A stretch of 64,000 nt of DNA from Desmodus rotundus (GCF_022682495.2 NC_071397.1:4183082-4247081), one strand, 5' to 3'; positions 27,931 through 40,764 are shown, numbered from the stretch's first letter. Notes: generated by a model from the letters alone, not told the origin. A program made the numbers and translations.

Positions 27931-30049
27931 GATGGAAGGGCAAGGCAGCCCACTGGGGGTGAGGAGCGGGAAACCGTGTGCACGGACCCACCCTAGCCCC
28001 AGTCCTGCCACCCACAGGTGCTCACAGGAGGGGGAGCCATCCCGGGCTGATCTGAGGCCATCCTGGGCCTTGGGTGCCTTCTCTGACCAGGCGGAGGGGC
28101 AACCTGGCTGTGTCCTCGGTGCCTGTCAAAGACCAAGCCTCGGGCATCTGTGAAGAGACACTTGGCCTGTGGCCGGGGCTGGCTTCGTGATGTGAGCAGC
28201 CCAGAGCCAAATGAAAAGGAAGGGTCCCATGTTCAAAAGCATGAAGGATTTTGAGACAGAGACAGCGGAGCGTGAAACTAGTGGAGGCCCCTCTGAGGGT
28301 GGCCCTGTGCAGCTTCCGCAGGCTCCACAGCCATCCAGGGGACACTGACGGGGACATTCCTAAGCAAACGCTGTGAGGAAGGATGACCAGAGAAGGAGGA
28401 GAGGAAGGTTGGGAAGAAAATATTTTTTAAGTTTTAATTTGAGTATAACATGTCAAAGTGCACAAATCGTGACTATACAGCCTGATGAATGTTCACAAAG
28501 GGGATAAAGAAACCTGTGTCTCCCACACGCAGACTAAGAAACGAAACATTACTGTGGAGTGAACAAACGGTCATATATTCACAAAATGAGGAATTTTCTT
28601 TTCCTGAGAGTCTGTACGTTTGTTTAGAAAGATGATTGTCCCTCTTGTGTGACCTGGGTATGCCACATGGGGACATAGAAATAAACTTGGTCTTGAGTGG
28701 AATTGAAGGAATCAATGGCGTGGTTCTGAATGACATGTTTAAGAGAGGAAGAATTTCCACCGGAGACACTCAAACCCCTCTGGGTTTGGAACCCCTTTTC
28801 CCAGAAATCTGCCTCCGTACTGGCAAGAGAATTTGCATTATGGAAATTAGCACCTGCCTTTGGTGACTCCCAGGAGCAAAGAACAAGTGTGTGAACCCCC
28901 CTCCTTTCCAGGGCCACACCCTCTGCTGGGAATCCACCAATTCAAAGTCCAGCCCTGACACTGCTTGGGCTTCCCACCAGCTGAGCCTCCTGGAGATCTG
29001 TCTTCGGGACCAATGTCCCCTGGCCAGAAGGGAGTCTCAGAATGCTCTTTTGGTTCTTGTACAAAATGACTGAAGTTAGGTCTTGTGCCTAAAGTGCTCA
29101 ATGAATCTCAATTCCCATCCACACTCCCCTGCCTCAGGGCCTCTTCCTGTCCCTCCAGGGGCTCCCAGCATCTCCCCATCCTTCAGTTGTTCCCAAGTCC
29201 CCACTACAAGTGGGCAACTCAGCTGGCTATCATGACAGCTAGCAGCTGTGACATTAGACGGAGCCACACTGGGGACAGTGCGGCTCACTAGTTACAGCAT
29301 TAACAACAGCAGTCATTTGTGGAATGTTTACTGTACGTCACGCCCTGTACTAACACCTTTTACATGCGTTATCTAGTTTTATCCTCATAATGTTTCTAAA
29401 ATAGACACTGTTTTATTTACAAATTTGAAAGCGATGCTCCAAAAGGTTAAATGCTTAAGTGACACTGCTAAATGGCAGATTAAGACCTGTCAGCCAGTCT
29501 CCAAAGCATGTCGTTAACCATGGCACTCCACTGTTAATCTGAACCTCGGTTTTCACAGCTGTGCATGGGAATAAATGATACCAGGCTCGCAGGATTGCTG
29601 AGAAAGTTCCAGGAGGCCCTGAAAGAAGGTAGTTCCAGGTTTGCTGCAGCAGCTCGATGACCCAGCTGGAACCAGTTTTATGCTGATGCTTGTCTCCTTG
29701 TGATCACAAGATGGCTGCGCAGACCCCTCTGTGTCCCCCTCACAGTCCCCTTCAGAGGTTGACAAGAAGGGCAAGGGGATGGTGTCCTGGGTGGCTTCAC
29801 TTTCAAGCTGAAGAGTTTTCCTAGACATTTCTCAGAAGAACTTTCCTATGTCTTATTGGTCAAAACTAGTTATATGACCAGCCCTGGCTGCAAGGGAGGC
29901 TGGGAAAACGAGTAGGTGGCCAGGGAGAAGGGGGTTAGAAATAGAGGGGGCCCTGCCTGACATGGCAGTGCGGGTAATCCTCACACCTGCGGAAGTGATT
30001 TTTCCATGTTGTCTTCACCAGACCAGGAGAACACTGAGGACAAGAACCT
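27931..30049. other. Unique and old-repeat stretch
   Basis: 28430-28560 resembles an old L1 3' segment ('ttgagtataacatgtcaaag'). 29290-29520 is MIR-like. The rest is unrecognised and no exon is supported. Confidence 0.45.
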
Positions 30050-30560
30050 CCTCATGTTTCCCTCTGCACCCTCAGAACGTAGCCCAGTGCTCAGCGCTGA
30101 GAAGGTGCCCAAAAGTTCCCACTGAATGGATGAGTGAATGAGTAAGTGAGTGAATCAATCAATATTTGACCTTCCTCCTTCCTTGCTTCTACCACCAACA
30201 GCCCGTACAGAGGCAATTGTTTATTCATATGCAAACTAAACTTGGGTTAACCACAAATAAGCCTATAATGCAAATATCTCCCAGTTCCTCCAACAAGCCA
30301 TTATACCTCTGACCATTAGACATGCTGTTCTCTTTGCCCAGAACATTCTTCCCTCACCTCCACCTCCCTCACCCATCTGCACATGGCCAGCTCATTCTCC
30401 CTCTCTAGGGGCCTGCCTAGACGTTACCACCTCTGAGATGCTTTCTCTGATCTCCCTGGTGTGGCTCCGAGGCCTCTGCCAGTCCTCCCGATCCCCACAA
30501 CCTAGCACTCACCACCCTGGGTTGTACCTGTCTCATTAGCGGCATAATAAACACCCAGGG
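30050..30560 (+). mobile_element. L2-like fragments
   Basis: 30050-30170 ends in gaatgaatgagtaagtgag-type repeats after 'agcccagtgctcagcgctga'. 30290-30560 has 'ctctttgcccagaacattct' and 'accacctctgagatgctttc'. These are two L2-type 3' pieces. Confidence 0.6.
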
Positions 30561-30654
30561 GAACCAGAAGGGCACAGTCTTCTCTAGTAGAGTCTCCAAA
30601 ATCTTCTATGACTGGATCATTTATACCAGAGGTAAAAAGCAAAACTCTTATGTA

Positions 30655-30960
30655 AGGGGACAGATGGCAAATATTTTCAGCTCTGTGGGCCATGTGACTT
30701 CTGTTGCAATTATCTAACTCCGCGGCTGGCGTGAGAATGCAGCCTTAGATGACATGTAAACAAATGAACGTGGCTGAGTTCCCACAAAACTTATTTCTGG
30801 TCACTGAATTTGCATTTCATGTAACTTGCATATGACATGAAGTATTATTCTTTAAAAAATATTCTTCAACCATCTAAAAATGTAAAAACCATTCTCAAAG
30901 GCTCTTGGCTTTGAGACATACCAAAGCAAGTGACAAGCCATAATGTGCTGACCCTCATTA
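30655..30960 (-). mobile_element. hAT-Charlie non-autonomous element (MER5A-like), partial
   Basis: 'ctctgtgggccatgtgactt', 'gcaattatctaactccgcgg' and 'aaatgaacgtggctgagttc' follow the order of a MER5A-type element. It is diverged. The orientation is my best guess. Confidence 0.6.
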
Positions 30961-31202
30961 TCACCAAGTCACAGGCTTCAGGTTTTCCAGGTCGCTCTCA
31001 GGGCACAGCAAGGTCACCTAGAGCAATGACACAACAGTATTAATGTCAAGCATAAATTAAACTTGAAAAGTACATGAAATGACTTAGCCATTCTCCAGGG
31101 AGTAGACAGTATTTTAACAAGTCAAGATAATTTAAGAGTAAGGAACTGTTACTGTCAGGGAACCATGTCGCTAAGTTTAAACAAAACTGTTGGACAATTT
31201 TG

Positions 31203-31278
31203 TCCTGGCTGGTGTGGTGCAGTGGATTGAGTGCCGGCCTGTGAGCCAAAAGGTCACTGGTTCGATTCCCAGTCAAGG
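31203..31278 (+). mobile_element. VES SINE, tRNA head only
   Basis: 'cctggctggtgtggtgcagt' through 'ggttcgattcccagtcaagg'. Only the tRNA-like part is present. The body is missing and replaced by a short 'atatag' repeat. Confidence 0.88.
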
Positions 31279-31574
31279 GAATTCCTTATATAGATATAGA
31301 TATGGGTAGGAAGGCAATATTGTCACTTGTAAAAATATAATTACACAGCCATAAAACTGGGATCGACTGAATTATTTATGAAAGTTAGAATTAATAAAAC
31401 AAAGGAGGCTGTATACAAAATAAATACAAAAAAATCAAGATTTTAAATTTAACGTTATTTACTATGTTTTCTATTTACTTTATTTCTATGTAATCAGTTA
31501 AAAGTTGTGACAGCAGAAAATATCTCAGCTACAATAACAATTTTAAAACGATTTTTAAAAATCTTGTTTTGAGG
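31279..31574. other. AT-rich spacer, nothing recognised
   Basis: AT-rich sequence before the ORF1-only element, without recognisable content. Confidence 0.4.
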
Positions 31575-33587
31575 GGCTTCTGGTCAACATGGAGGTGTAG
31601 GAAAACATGCTTTGCCTTCTCGCTCAACCACAAGAAGAATCACAACTAACCTCAAAACTATAAATACCCAGAACTGCCAGAAAATCAAACTGTATTTTGG
31701 TCTGACAACCAAGGATTTAAAGAAGCCATATTCACCCAGATGGGTAGGAGGGGCGGAGATAGGGAGACAGTGTGGTGCTGGAGAGGCGGTGGCAGCAGTG
31801 GAGGAATGGGTGGTCCCAGATTCACATGTGGTGGATAAAAACCAGGAGGCATACCGTGGCAGCAAGTAATCCCAACCCCAGGCCACTGAGCAGCCCAGGG
31901 TTCCAGCGCTGAGAAATAAAGCCTCATAACTTCCATCTATATAAAAACCAGTAGGAGTTAGGGTAGTGGAAGAAACTGCCGGTTTCTCAGGAGATTCTGT
32001 TTAAAGGACCCGCACGACCTAGAATGTGTGCAAACCCACCCACTCTGAGAACCGCAATAGCGAGAAGGGCGTCAGTCACATACAGGAAGTGGGTGAAGTG
32101 GCTGGAAATGGGGCACATGCTGGGCAAGCCTCCAGAAGGCAGGCAGCAGCATTGTCCCCTACCCGACCCCTCTGCCACACACAGAGCCACAATGCAGTAA
32201 AATGGGTTGCCCCACCTCGGTAATTACTTAAGGCTTCAACCCACAAAACCTAACAGGTACACCAACACAAGGAGTCAAAGCAGCTCTACCTAATACACAG
32301 AAACAAACACAGGGAGGCTGCCAAACTGAGGAGACAAAGAAATATTACCCAAATGAAAGAACAGAACAAAATTCCAGATAAAGAACTAAACTAAATGGAT
32401 ATAGCCAACCTATCAGATGCAGAGTTCAAAACACTGGTGATCAGGATGCTCAAAGAACTCACTGACTATGGCAGAAGCATAAGGGAAGAAATGAAGGCTA
32501 CAGTAAGTGAAATAAAGAAAAATCCACAGGGAACGAACAGTGAAGGGAGGGAAGTCAGAGTTCAAATCAACAATTTGGAACATAAGGAAGAAATAAACAT
32601 TCAATGAGAACAGAAAGAAGAAACAAGAATTCAAAAAAACAAGGAGAGTATAAGAGGAGTCTCCAAATGTGCCAACACCCAAATCACAGGGGTGCCAGAA
32701 GGGGAAGAGGAAGAGCAAGAAAGTGAAAACTTATTTGAAAAAATAATGAAAGAAAACTTTCCTGATTTGGCAAAGGAAATAGACATACAAGTCCAGGTAG
32801 CACAGAGAGTCCCAAACAATTGGACTCAAAGAGGACCACACCAAGACACATCATAGTTAAAATATGGCCAAAGGTGAAAGATAAAGAGAGAATCTTAAAT
32901 GCAGCCACAGAAAAGCACAGTTACCTACAAAGGAGTTCCTATAAAACTGTCAGCTGATTTCTCGAAAGAACCTTTGCAGGCAAGAAGGGACTGGCAAGAA
33001 GTATTCAAAGTGATGAAAAGCAAGGACCTACAACCCAGATTACTCTATCCAGCAAGGCTATCATTTAGAATGGAAGGGCAGATAAAGTGCTTCCCAGACA
33101 AGGTCAAGTTAAAGGAGTTCATCATCACTAAGCCCTTATTATATGAAATGTTAAAGGGACTTATCTAAGAAAAAGAAGACCAAAACTATGAACATTAAAA
33201 TGACAACAAACTCACAACTATCAACAACTGGACCAAAAAAACCAAAAACAAACTAAGCAAACAACTAGAACAGGAACAGAATCACAGAAATGGAGATCAC
33301 ATGGAGGCTTATCAGTGGGGAGGGGGCGGGGGGAGAACAGGGGAAAAGGTACTGGGAATAAAAAGCATAATTGGTACATACAAAATAGACAGGGGGAGGT
33401 TAAGAATATTATGGAAATGGAGAAGTCAAAGAACTTATATGTACGACCCATAGACATGAACTGGGGAGGGGGGGGGGAGGATACTGGTGGGAGGGGAGAT
33501 GTAAGTGGTGGGGAATAAAGGGGAGAAAAAAATGGGACAACTGTAATAGCATAATCAATAAAATATACTTTAAAAAAGAAAAAGAAG
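31575..33587 (+). mobile_element. ORF1-only L1-derived element (HAL1 type), copy B
   Basis: It starts near 'tggtcaacatggaggtgtag', has a leader of about 780 nt, an ORF1 relic from ATG 32354 to the stop at 33168, then a 3' UTR of about 420 nt and an A-rich tail. The ORF is broken by an early TAA (shared with copy C), another stop in 'attcaatgag' and frame changes. The 3' part from 32899 still encodes 'TYKGVPIKLSADFSKEPLQA'. No ORF2 is present. The region 32271-33407 is nearly identical to copy C in inverted orientation. Confidence 0.85.
32271..33407 (+). repeat. Arm 1 of 1,137-bp near-identical inverted repeat
   Basis: Reverse-complement match to 33860-34996, same length, with only two differences noticed by eye (GTCAGAG/GTCAGGG and ATCACTA/ATCGCTA). 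The sequence diverges abruptly on both sides. Confidence 0.85.
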
Positions 33588-33694
33588 CTGATTTGAAATG
33601 TAAGGAATTGTTGAACCTCAAATATCTTTTCCTTATTAGATTTTATTTGCTAAAAGATTCCTCTAAGATAAAAGTAGTTTATAAAATAAACACT
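33588..33694. other. Short AT-rich spacer between inverted elements
   Basis: The only sequence between copies B and C that belongs to neither. No recognisable feature. Confidence 0.5.
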
Positions 33695-35681
33695 TTTTAA
33701 AAGTATATTTTATTGATTATGCTATTACAGTTGTCTCAATTTTTCCCCCTTTGCCCCTCTCCCCCACTACCCTCATTCCCTTCAGCAATTCCCTCCCTTA
33801 GTTCATGTCTATCTATGGGTCACGCATATAAATTCTTTGGCTTCTCCGTTTCCTATACCATTCTTAACCTCCCCCTGTCTATTTTGTATGTACCAATTAT
33901 GCTTTTTATTCCCAGTACCTTTTCCCCTGTTCTCCCCCCGCCCCCTCCCCACTGATAAGCCTCCATGTGATCTCCATTTCTGTGATTCTGTTCCTGTTCT
34001 AGTTGTTTGCTTAGTTTGTTTTTGGTTTTTTTGGTCCAGTTGTTGATAGTTGTGAGTTTGTTGTCATTTTAATGTTCATAGTTTTGGTCTTCTTTTTCTT
34101 AGATAAGTCCCTTTAACATTTCATATAATAAGGGCTTAGCGATGATGAACTCCTTTAACTTGACCTTGTCTGGGAAGCACTTTATCTGCCCTTCCATTCT
34201 AAATGATAGCCTTGCTGGATAGAGTAATCTGGGTTGTAGGTCCTTGCTTTTCATCACTTTGAATACTTCTTGCCAGTCCCTTCTTGCCTGCAAAGGTTCT
34301 TTCGAGAAATCAGCTGACAGTTTTATAGGAACTCCTTTGTAGGTAACTGTGCTTTTCTGTGGCTGCATTTAAGATTCTCTCTTTATCTTTCACCTTTGGC
34401 CATATTTTAACTATGATGTGTCTTGGTGTGGTCCTCTTTGAGTCCAATTGTTTGGGACTCTCTGTGCTACCTGGACTTGTATGTCTATTTCCTTTGCCAA
34501 ATCAGGAAAGTTTTCTTTCATTATTTTTTCAAATAAGTTTTCACTTTCTTGCTCTTCCTCTTCCCCTTCTGGCACCCCTGTGATTTGGGTGTTGGCACAT
34601 TTGGAGACTCCTCTTATACTCTCCTTGTTTTTTTGAATTCTTGTTTCTTCTTTCTGTTCTCATTGAATGTTTATTTCTTCCTTATGTTCCAAATTGTTGA
34701 TTTGAACCCTGACTTCCCTCCCTTCACTGTTCGTTCCCTGTGGATTTTTCTTTATTTCACTTACTGTAGCCTTCATTTCTTCCCTTATGCTTCTGCCATA
34801 GTCAGTGAGTTCTTTGAGCATCCTGATCACCAGTGTTTTGAACTCTGCATCTGATAGGTTGGCTATATCCATTTAGTTTAGTTCTTTATCTGGAATTTTG
34901 TTCTGTTCTTTCATTTGGGTAATATTTCTTTGTCTCCTCAGTTTGGCAGCCTCCCTGTGTTTGTTTCTGTGTATTAGGTAGAGCTGCTTTGACTCCCTGT
35001 ACATGGCTTTTATAGAAAAAGCACCTATAAATTGGGTGGGGTAGAGCCTTAAGTAATCACCGAGGTGAGGCAACCCATTTTACTGCTTTGTGGCTCTCTG
35101 TATGAGAGGGCTGAGAGAGGGGACGATGCTCCTGCCTGGCCTCTGGACATTGCCCAGGAGGAAGCTCTCTCCCTGCACTCACCCTCTTGCCAGTCACTTC
35201 CCTTTCTCTCTGTATGCCACTGGTGCCCTTCTAGCTATTTCCCTGGTGCTGAATCCCAGAGGGGTTGGGTCTGGGTGAGTCCTAAGTCCATTGCTGGCCC
35301 TTTAAGAGGAGTCTTTTGAGAATCCCAGTTTCTTCTGCTGTCCCACCCCCTCTGATTTTTACAGCCAGAAGTATGGGGACTTATCTTCCTTGCGCTGGAA
35401 CACTGGGCTGGGTGGTCTGGTCTTGGGTTGGGATCACTCGCTCCCAAGGTGTCCCTCCTGATTTTTATCCACCACACGTGAATATGTGGCTGCCCCTTTC
35501 GCCAAACCCCCCTACACATCCTGATGAATGTGGCTTGTTTAAATCTTTGGTTGTTGGACTTCCATACTGCTCAATTTTCTGACAAGTCTGGGTGATATTT
35601 GTTTTGTAGTCGAGTTGTAATTTTTCTGTAGTTGTGTGTGGAGGCGAAGTGTGTTTACCTACGCCTCCATCTTGACTGGAC
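33695..35681 (-). mobile_element. ORF1-only L1-derived element (HAL1 type), copy C
   Basis: Inverted relative to copy B and tail-to-tail with it. On the minus strand it starts near 35680 with 'AAGATGGAGGCGTAGGTAAA', has a leader of about 770 nt, the same broken ORF1 as copy B, and ends in an A-rich stretch near 33695. Its leader and last ~165 nt differ clearly from copy B, while the middle 1,137 bp is nearly identical. Confidence 0.85.
33860..34996 (-). repeat. Arm 2 of 1,137-bp near-identical inverted repeat
   Basis: Partner of 32271-33407. The arms are separated by 452 bp. See the entry for arm 1. Confidence 0.85.
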
Positions 35682-35753
35682 TCTCAATTCAGCGTCTTTT
35701 TCCAACTGGCCTTCAGCCAATTTCACTTACTTAATTTAAAATTGTCCTCAGTG

Positions 35754-35870
35754 TTGCCCTAGCTGGTGTGGCTCATTCGGTTGGAGCGTCATCTCATAAA
35801 CAGAAGGGTTGCAGGTTTGATTCTCGGTCAGGACCCATAGCTGGGTTGTGGGTTCGGTCCCTGGTTGGCC
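35754..35870 (+). mobile_element. VES-like SINE, diverged
   Basis: 'ccctagctggtgtggctcat' head, B-box-like 'aggtttgattctcggtcagg', then the 'gggttgtgggttcggtccc' spacer. The 3' tail is missing. Confidence 0.8.
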
Positions 35871-36059
35871 CCTTTAACAGTAAATTTCTTTGAGGCCGTG
35901 GCTTAGTGATTCCAAAGTAATTATTTTGATTGTGGCAGGGTTTGGGTTGGGCTTTTATTTGTTTTTTTTAGTGTCCAGGGTCACTTGTGTGGTAGTATTT
36001 GGCTGTGGAAACTCAGACTAAAGAAGAAGCAGGCTCTGAAATCACCCTTCAAAAGCTTT

Positions 36060-37260
36060 TCCACAGTAACAATTACAAGGTACTCTAACTGTCCCTAAGA
36101 AGGAGTGTATGGGGCCTATGAACAATGTAAGAGATGTGAGGAAAATATGGAAACATCCATACACTTGAATGGAAAGCTTATGAAAAAAGTTTTAATTCTC
36201 TCCTGGTTAATTCATTGTTCACCACACTTCCAATTAAAATCCTAAAGAATCTGACACAATTAGAATTTAGAAACTGACAAAAATTTTCATGGCTATATTT
36301 CACCTGGAAAATTAACTGGTGAGAATACTATAAAACTTTTAGAAAAGAAAACTATTTGGGATGAGGAAGGGATATTTTCTCTGTCAGATGTTAAATGTAT
36401 TATAAAGCTGAAGAAGTAAAACAATGTTGTGCTAACAAGAATCGATGGACAAATCAATGGGAAAAAACAGCCCTGAGACCATTACGAGGAACATGAAGTT
36501 CATGTATGAGAAAGAAAGCTCGCAAACCAACAGGAAGAGGTGGGTTACACAGCAAATGAGGTTGGAAAAACTGGCTGATGGGTTTAGATCTACACTTTAC
36601 ACTGTAGCATAAAATAAGTTCCAGGTATGTTAAAGCATTACATGTAAAAATAATGCTACTTTATTTACTTATTCATTTATTTATTTATCTATCTATGTAT
36701 GTATTTATTTATTTACCCTCACCTGAGGACATGCTTATTGATTTTAGAGTGAGGGGAAGGGAGAGAGAAAAAGAGGGAGAGAAATATGAACGCAAGAGGT
36801 TGCCTTTCGTGGGCGCCCCGACTGGGGACCTAACCCTCAACCCAGGCATGTGCACTGACCAGGAATCAAACCCGCAACCTTTGGGTTTGTGGGACGACCC
36901 CCGACCCACTGAGCCACACCAGCCAGGGCTAAAAATAATGCCACTTTAAAAAGCTAAAGAAGTAGGTGCATAACTAAATTTGGGTGAAGGGCTTTTCAAG
37001 AATAAAAACAATAATGAGAGAAGTCACATGAGAAAAGAATGATAAGCTTGAGTAAATCAGAATTATAAACTTCTGCATATCAAAAACACTATAAAAGGTT
37101 AAAGAGCAAACAACGAAACTTGGAAAAATTATTTGCCACAAGTAGTTCAGGCAAAGGGTTACTGTCCTTATTTTATAAAGGATGCAAATGTAAATAAATG
37201 CAAAAATAAAAACAAAATTTAAAATAATCAGTAAACACATTGAATAACAATGAATAACTT
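36060..37260 (+). mobile_element. Old L1 ORF2 3' fragment, interrupted by a SINE
   Basis: Plus-strand frames with many stops resemble the C-terminal part of L1 ORF2p. An example is the region encoding 'LKSKQRNLEKLFATSSSGKG' near 37100. A VES SINE at 36663-36930 splits it. 35871-36060 and 37261-37500 show nothing further that I recognise. Confidence 0.6.
36663..36930 (-). mobile_element. VES SINE with target-site duplication
   Basis: Full-length minus-strand copy with 'CCCTGGCTGGTGTGGCTCAG' head and long A/T-rich tail (plus-strand 'tttatttattta' runs). It is flanked by 'aaaaataatgctacttt' at 36646-36662 and 'aaaaataatgccacttt' at 36931-36947, one mismatch. Confidence 0.92.
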
Positions 37261-37499
37261 CATTGTTGGTGTATAACTACACCTCATATACACAGTTTAC
37301 TTCCACGTACGCCTGTTGTGACATGACATTTAGTAGAACAATCAGGAGGTGAAACTGCGTATGCAGAATAATCCAAATCATGTCAAGTTAAGTTATGCTC
37401 ATGTATCTTTAAAAAGTGGAAGTACAGTCACCTAAATGTTTTAATGACTTCCATTTGGAATTGAATTATAGGTGAGTTATTTATTTAATTATTTATTAT

Positions 37500-40044
37500 T
37501 TATTGATTGATTGATAAATATATTTTATTGATTATGCTGTTACAGTTGTCCCGATTTTTTCCCCTTTGCTCCCTCTGCCCAGAACCCCACTTCCCTCCAG
37601 CAATCAATCCCCCACCCAGTTCACATTCATGGGTCATGTGTGTAAGTTCTTTGGCTTCTCCCTTTCCTATCTTATTCTTCACATCCACCTGTCTATTTTG
37701 TTCCTACCAATTATGCTTCTTAATCCCTGTACCACTTCCCCCTTACTCCCCCATCCACCTCCCAGCTGATAACCCTCCAAATGATCCCCCTACCTATGAT
37801 TCTGTTCCTGTTCTTGTTTGCTTAGTTTGTTTTGGCTTTTATTTTTTAGATTCCGTTGTTGATAGTTGTGAGTTTGTTATCATTTTACTGTTCATAGTTT
37901 TGATCTTCTTTTTCTTAGATAAGTCCCTTTAACATTTCATATAATAAGGGCTTGGTGATGATGAACTCCTTCAGCTTTACCTTATCTGGAAAGCACTTTA
38001 TCTGCCCTTCCATTCTAAATGATAGCTTTGCTGGAGAGAGTAATCTTGGATGGAGGTCCTGGCTTTTCATGACTTTGAATACTTCTTTCCAGCCTCTTCC
38101 TGCCTGTATGGTTTCTTTTGAGAAATCAGCTGACAGTCTTATGGACACTCCTTTGTAGGTAACTGTGTCCTTTTCTCTTGCTGCTTGTAATATTCTCTTT
38201 ATCTTTAACTCTTGGCTTTTTCATTATGATGTGTCTTTGTGTTGTCCTTTGGATCCAACTTGATTGAGACTCTTTCATGTCTATTTCCTTTTTATAAATT
38301 AAGGAAGTTTTCTTTCATTATTTTTCAAATAGATTTCCAATTTCTTGCTCTTTCTCTTCTCCTTCTGGCACCCCTATGATGTGAATATTGGACCTCTTGA
38401 AATTTTCCCAGAGGCTGCTTATACTACTCTCATCTTTTTTAATTCATTTTTCTTCTTGTTTTGATTGATTGTTTTTTGCTTCCTTATGTTCCAAATCATT
38501 TATTTGATTCTCAGTTTCATCCACTCTACTGTTGATTCCCTGTAAATTGTTCTTTATTTCAATTAGTGTGTATCTTTCCTTTCTGCTTGGCTCTTTTTTT
38601 ATGCTGCTGAGTTCCTCGCTGAGTTCCCTGAGCATCCTCATAACCAGCATTTGGAACTCTGCATCTGACAGATTACTTATCTCTATTTCATTAACTCTTT
38701 TTCTGGGGTTTTGTTCTGTTCTTTCATTTGGCCCATGTTTCTTTGTCTCCTTGTTTTGCCAGCCTCCCTGTGTGTGTTTCTATGTGACAGGTAGAGCTGC
38801 TTTGACTCCGTGTATTGGTAGTGTGGCCTAATGTAGCAGGTGGACTATATGGTCCAGTGGCACAGCCTCCCCTCTCACCCAAGCTGAGTATTAGAGGTGC
38901 ACCCTTCATGTGGGCTGAGTGCACCCTCCTCTTGTAGTTGAGCCTTGGTTGCTGTTGGCAGATCGATAGAAGGGATTTACCCAGGCCAGTCAGCTGCAAG
39001 GATTGGCTGTGACCACTTGCCACCAACCTCCACCCTCTGGGGAGGATCAGCTGTGCAGGGGCAGGGCAGTGGTGCTTCAAAGTGGTCTGTAGCTGGGTGC
39101 ACTGGCCCTGGGGTTTCCCTGGTGGTGCAGCCCATGGTCAGACCCCACCTGTGATTTGCCTGAGGTCTCCCTTCCTGAGCTATAAAGCTATCTGAGAAGG
39201 CTGCTACTTGGGCTGATCTTGGAGATTCCCAGGCAAAGCCAAGCTGTGAAATTAATCTGGCTGCTACTATTGCCTTGCCTGGAGCTCACAGAAGCCAACT
39301 GTTGCTTGTTTGATTGGATTTAGGAAGTTATGAAGCATGAGCCAAGACCAGCCATTTATATGGAAAAGCAGCTGTGTTGGACCCTTAAGTTGGGTGGGGT
39401 GGAGTCTCTGGGCATCTCTGAAGTGGGTCAAACAGTGTTAGACAGACTTGACAGAATCTCAAATATGGCACCAGCCTGCTAGCTCCATGGCTCTGCAGGA
39501 GGAAGGCTCAGAAAAGGGACAATGGCCTCTGCTTGCCCGATGCCAGACACTTCACCCTCTCCCAGTATGCTACTGGTGCCCTTCAAGCTGCCCCAACCTC
39601 CGCTGGAGCTCAGAGGGAGAGAGTCTGAGTTGGTGAGTCCATGTGTGGGTTAAGAGGAACTGCTTGGGGCTCTAGAAGTTTCTTCCACCAACTCAATCCC
39701 TACTGATTTTTGCAGCCAGAAGTTGTGGGAACTTATCTTCCTGGCACTGGCACTGGCACCCTAGACTGGCGTCCTGGTGTGGGGCTGGAACTCCTTGCTC
39801 CCAAGATCTCCCTCCCTAATTTTTATCCACCACACATGGGTGAGAGACCAGCCCATTTTGCTCCTGTGCCCTTCCTATCAGTCTGGATGGATGTGGTTTC
39901 TTTAACTCTGTAGTTGTCAGACTTCCATTCAACTCAATTTTGGGTGGTTCTGAGTGATGGCTGTTTTATATTTTGGTTGTAATTTTGATGTGGTTGTACA
40001 AGGAGATGAGCCATGTCTGCCTACACCACCATCTTGACTGGAAG
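37500..40044 (-). mobile_element. ORF1-only L1-derived element (HAL1 type), copy D, long leader
   Basis: Same 3' UTR and ORF1 C-terminus ('MSIRLSADFSKETIQAG') as the other copies, ending at about 37520 in an A-rich stretch, with 5' end 'CAGTCAAGATGGTGGTGTAG' near 40040. ORF1 is broken by several indels. The leader is about 1.3 kb against 0.7-0.8 kb in the others, so it is a different subfamily or composite. Target-site duplication is unclear because both flanks are (TTTA)n-like. Confidence 0.75.
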
Positions 40045-40764
40045 CCCTATTTATTTATTTTATTCTTTGCCAAATGTTCCAAATTTTCTATAGTAAATAT
40101 GTATTATTTATATATTCCATTTTTGAAAATTAATTAACATTATTTCTCTGGTTGGCCCCCCACCAGGTGAATTCTAGAAATGGCTAGCCCCTTTTTGGCA
40201 AAGGGGGTTTGAAAAGAGGATTCTGGGAGTATGTCCCCCAATGCAGCTGTGCCCCCTGGAAAACTTCCATCCTGTACGCCCGGGGCCTCAGATATGTCAC
40301 TCTGGGTCCTCGGTTTCACAGAGGAGCTCAAGCTGCAGGCCAGGCCTTCTCCGCCACAACCTCCCTCCCAGAGAGAATGCGAAGCAGTGGCTCCAGCCCT
40401 CCAGACACAGAACAAGCCCAGTCAAGCCTTCCCATCTGGGTGGGGGTCCCCACCAGCACGAGGTCTGGGAGTGACAACAAGCTGACGAGAGAGGAGTGGT
40501 CTCCTGTTCCTGAGGGCTGACCCCCTTCTCCAAAGTGCCCATTTATTCCTCCTTCCATGGAGGAATGATTTCTTCTGCAAATGTGGGTTTCCTTACACCC
40601 AGCTTCCAGCCAGGTTGCAACTCGAGGGCAGGATGCAATTTAGTCAGCTGGGACCTCTGTGGCGGATGTGGGTTATGCAACTTATTAGGCAAAGGGAGAT
40701 CTGCAACAGGTCATAGCTAATTAGAGCAGCAACTATCCTCAGTCCCCTTGACCCCTCTCGGCAG
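40045..40764. other. Unique stretch
   Basis: No gene recognised. Overlapping open frames of 75-105 codons on both strands at 40140-40560 reflect GC-rich, stop-poor sequence. No splice or domain support. Confidence 0.4.

Noticed and set aside
31203..31278. tRNA-like sequence with A and B boxes
   Set aside because: It is the head of a VES SINE. The same head recurs in seven other places with SINE bodies, and no tRNA cloverleaf with a proper anticodon stem is kept.
32271..34996. CRISPR-like or viral inverted repeat
   Set aside because: The repeat lies wholly within two L1-derived elements with ORF1p coding remains. There are no short direct repeats with spacers.
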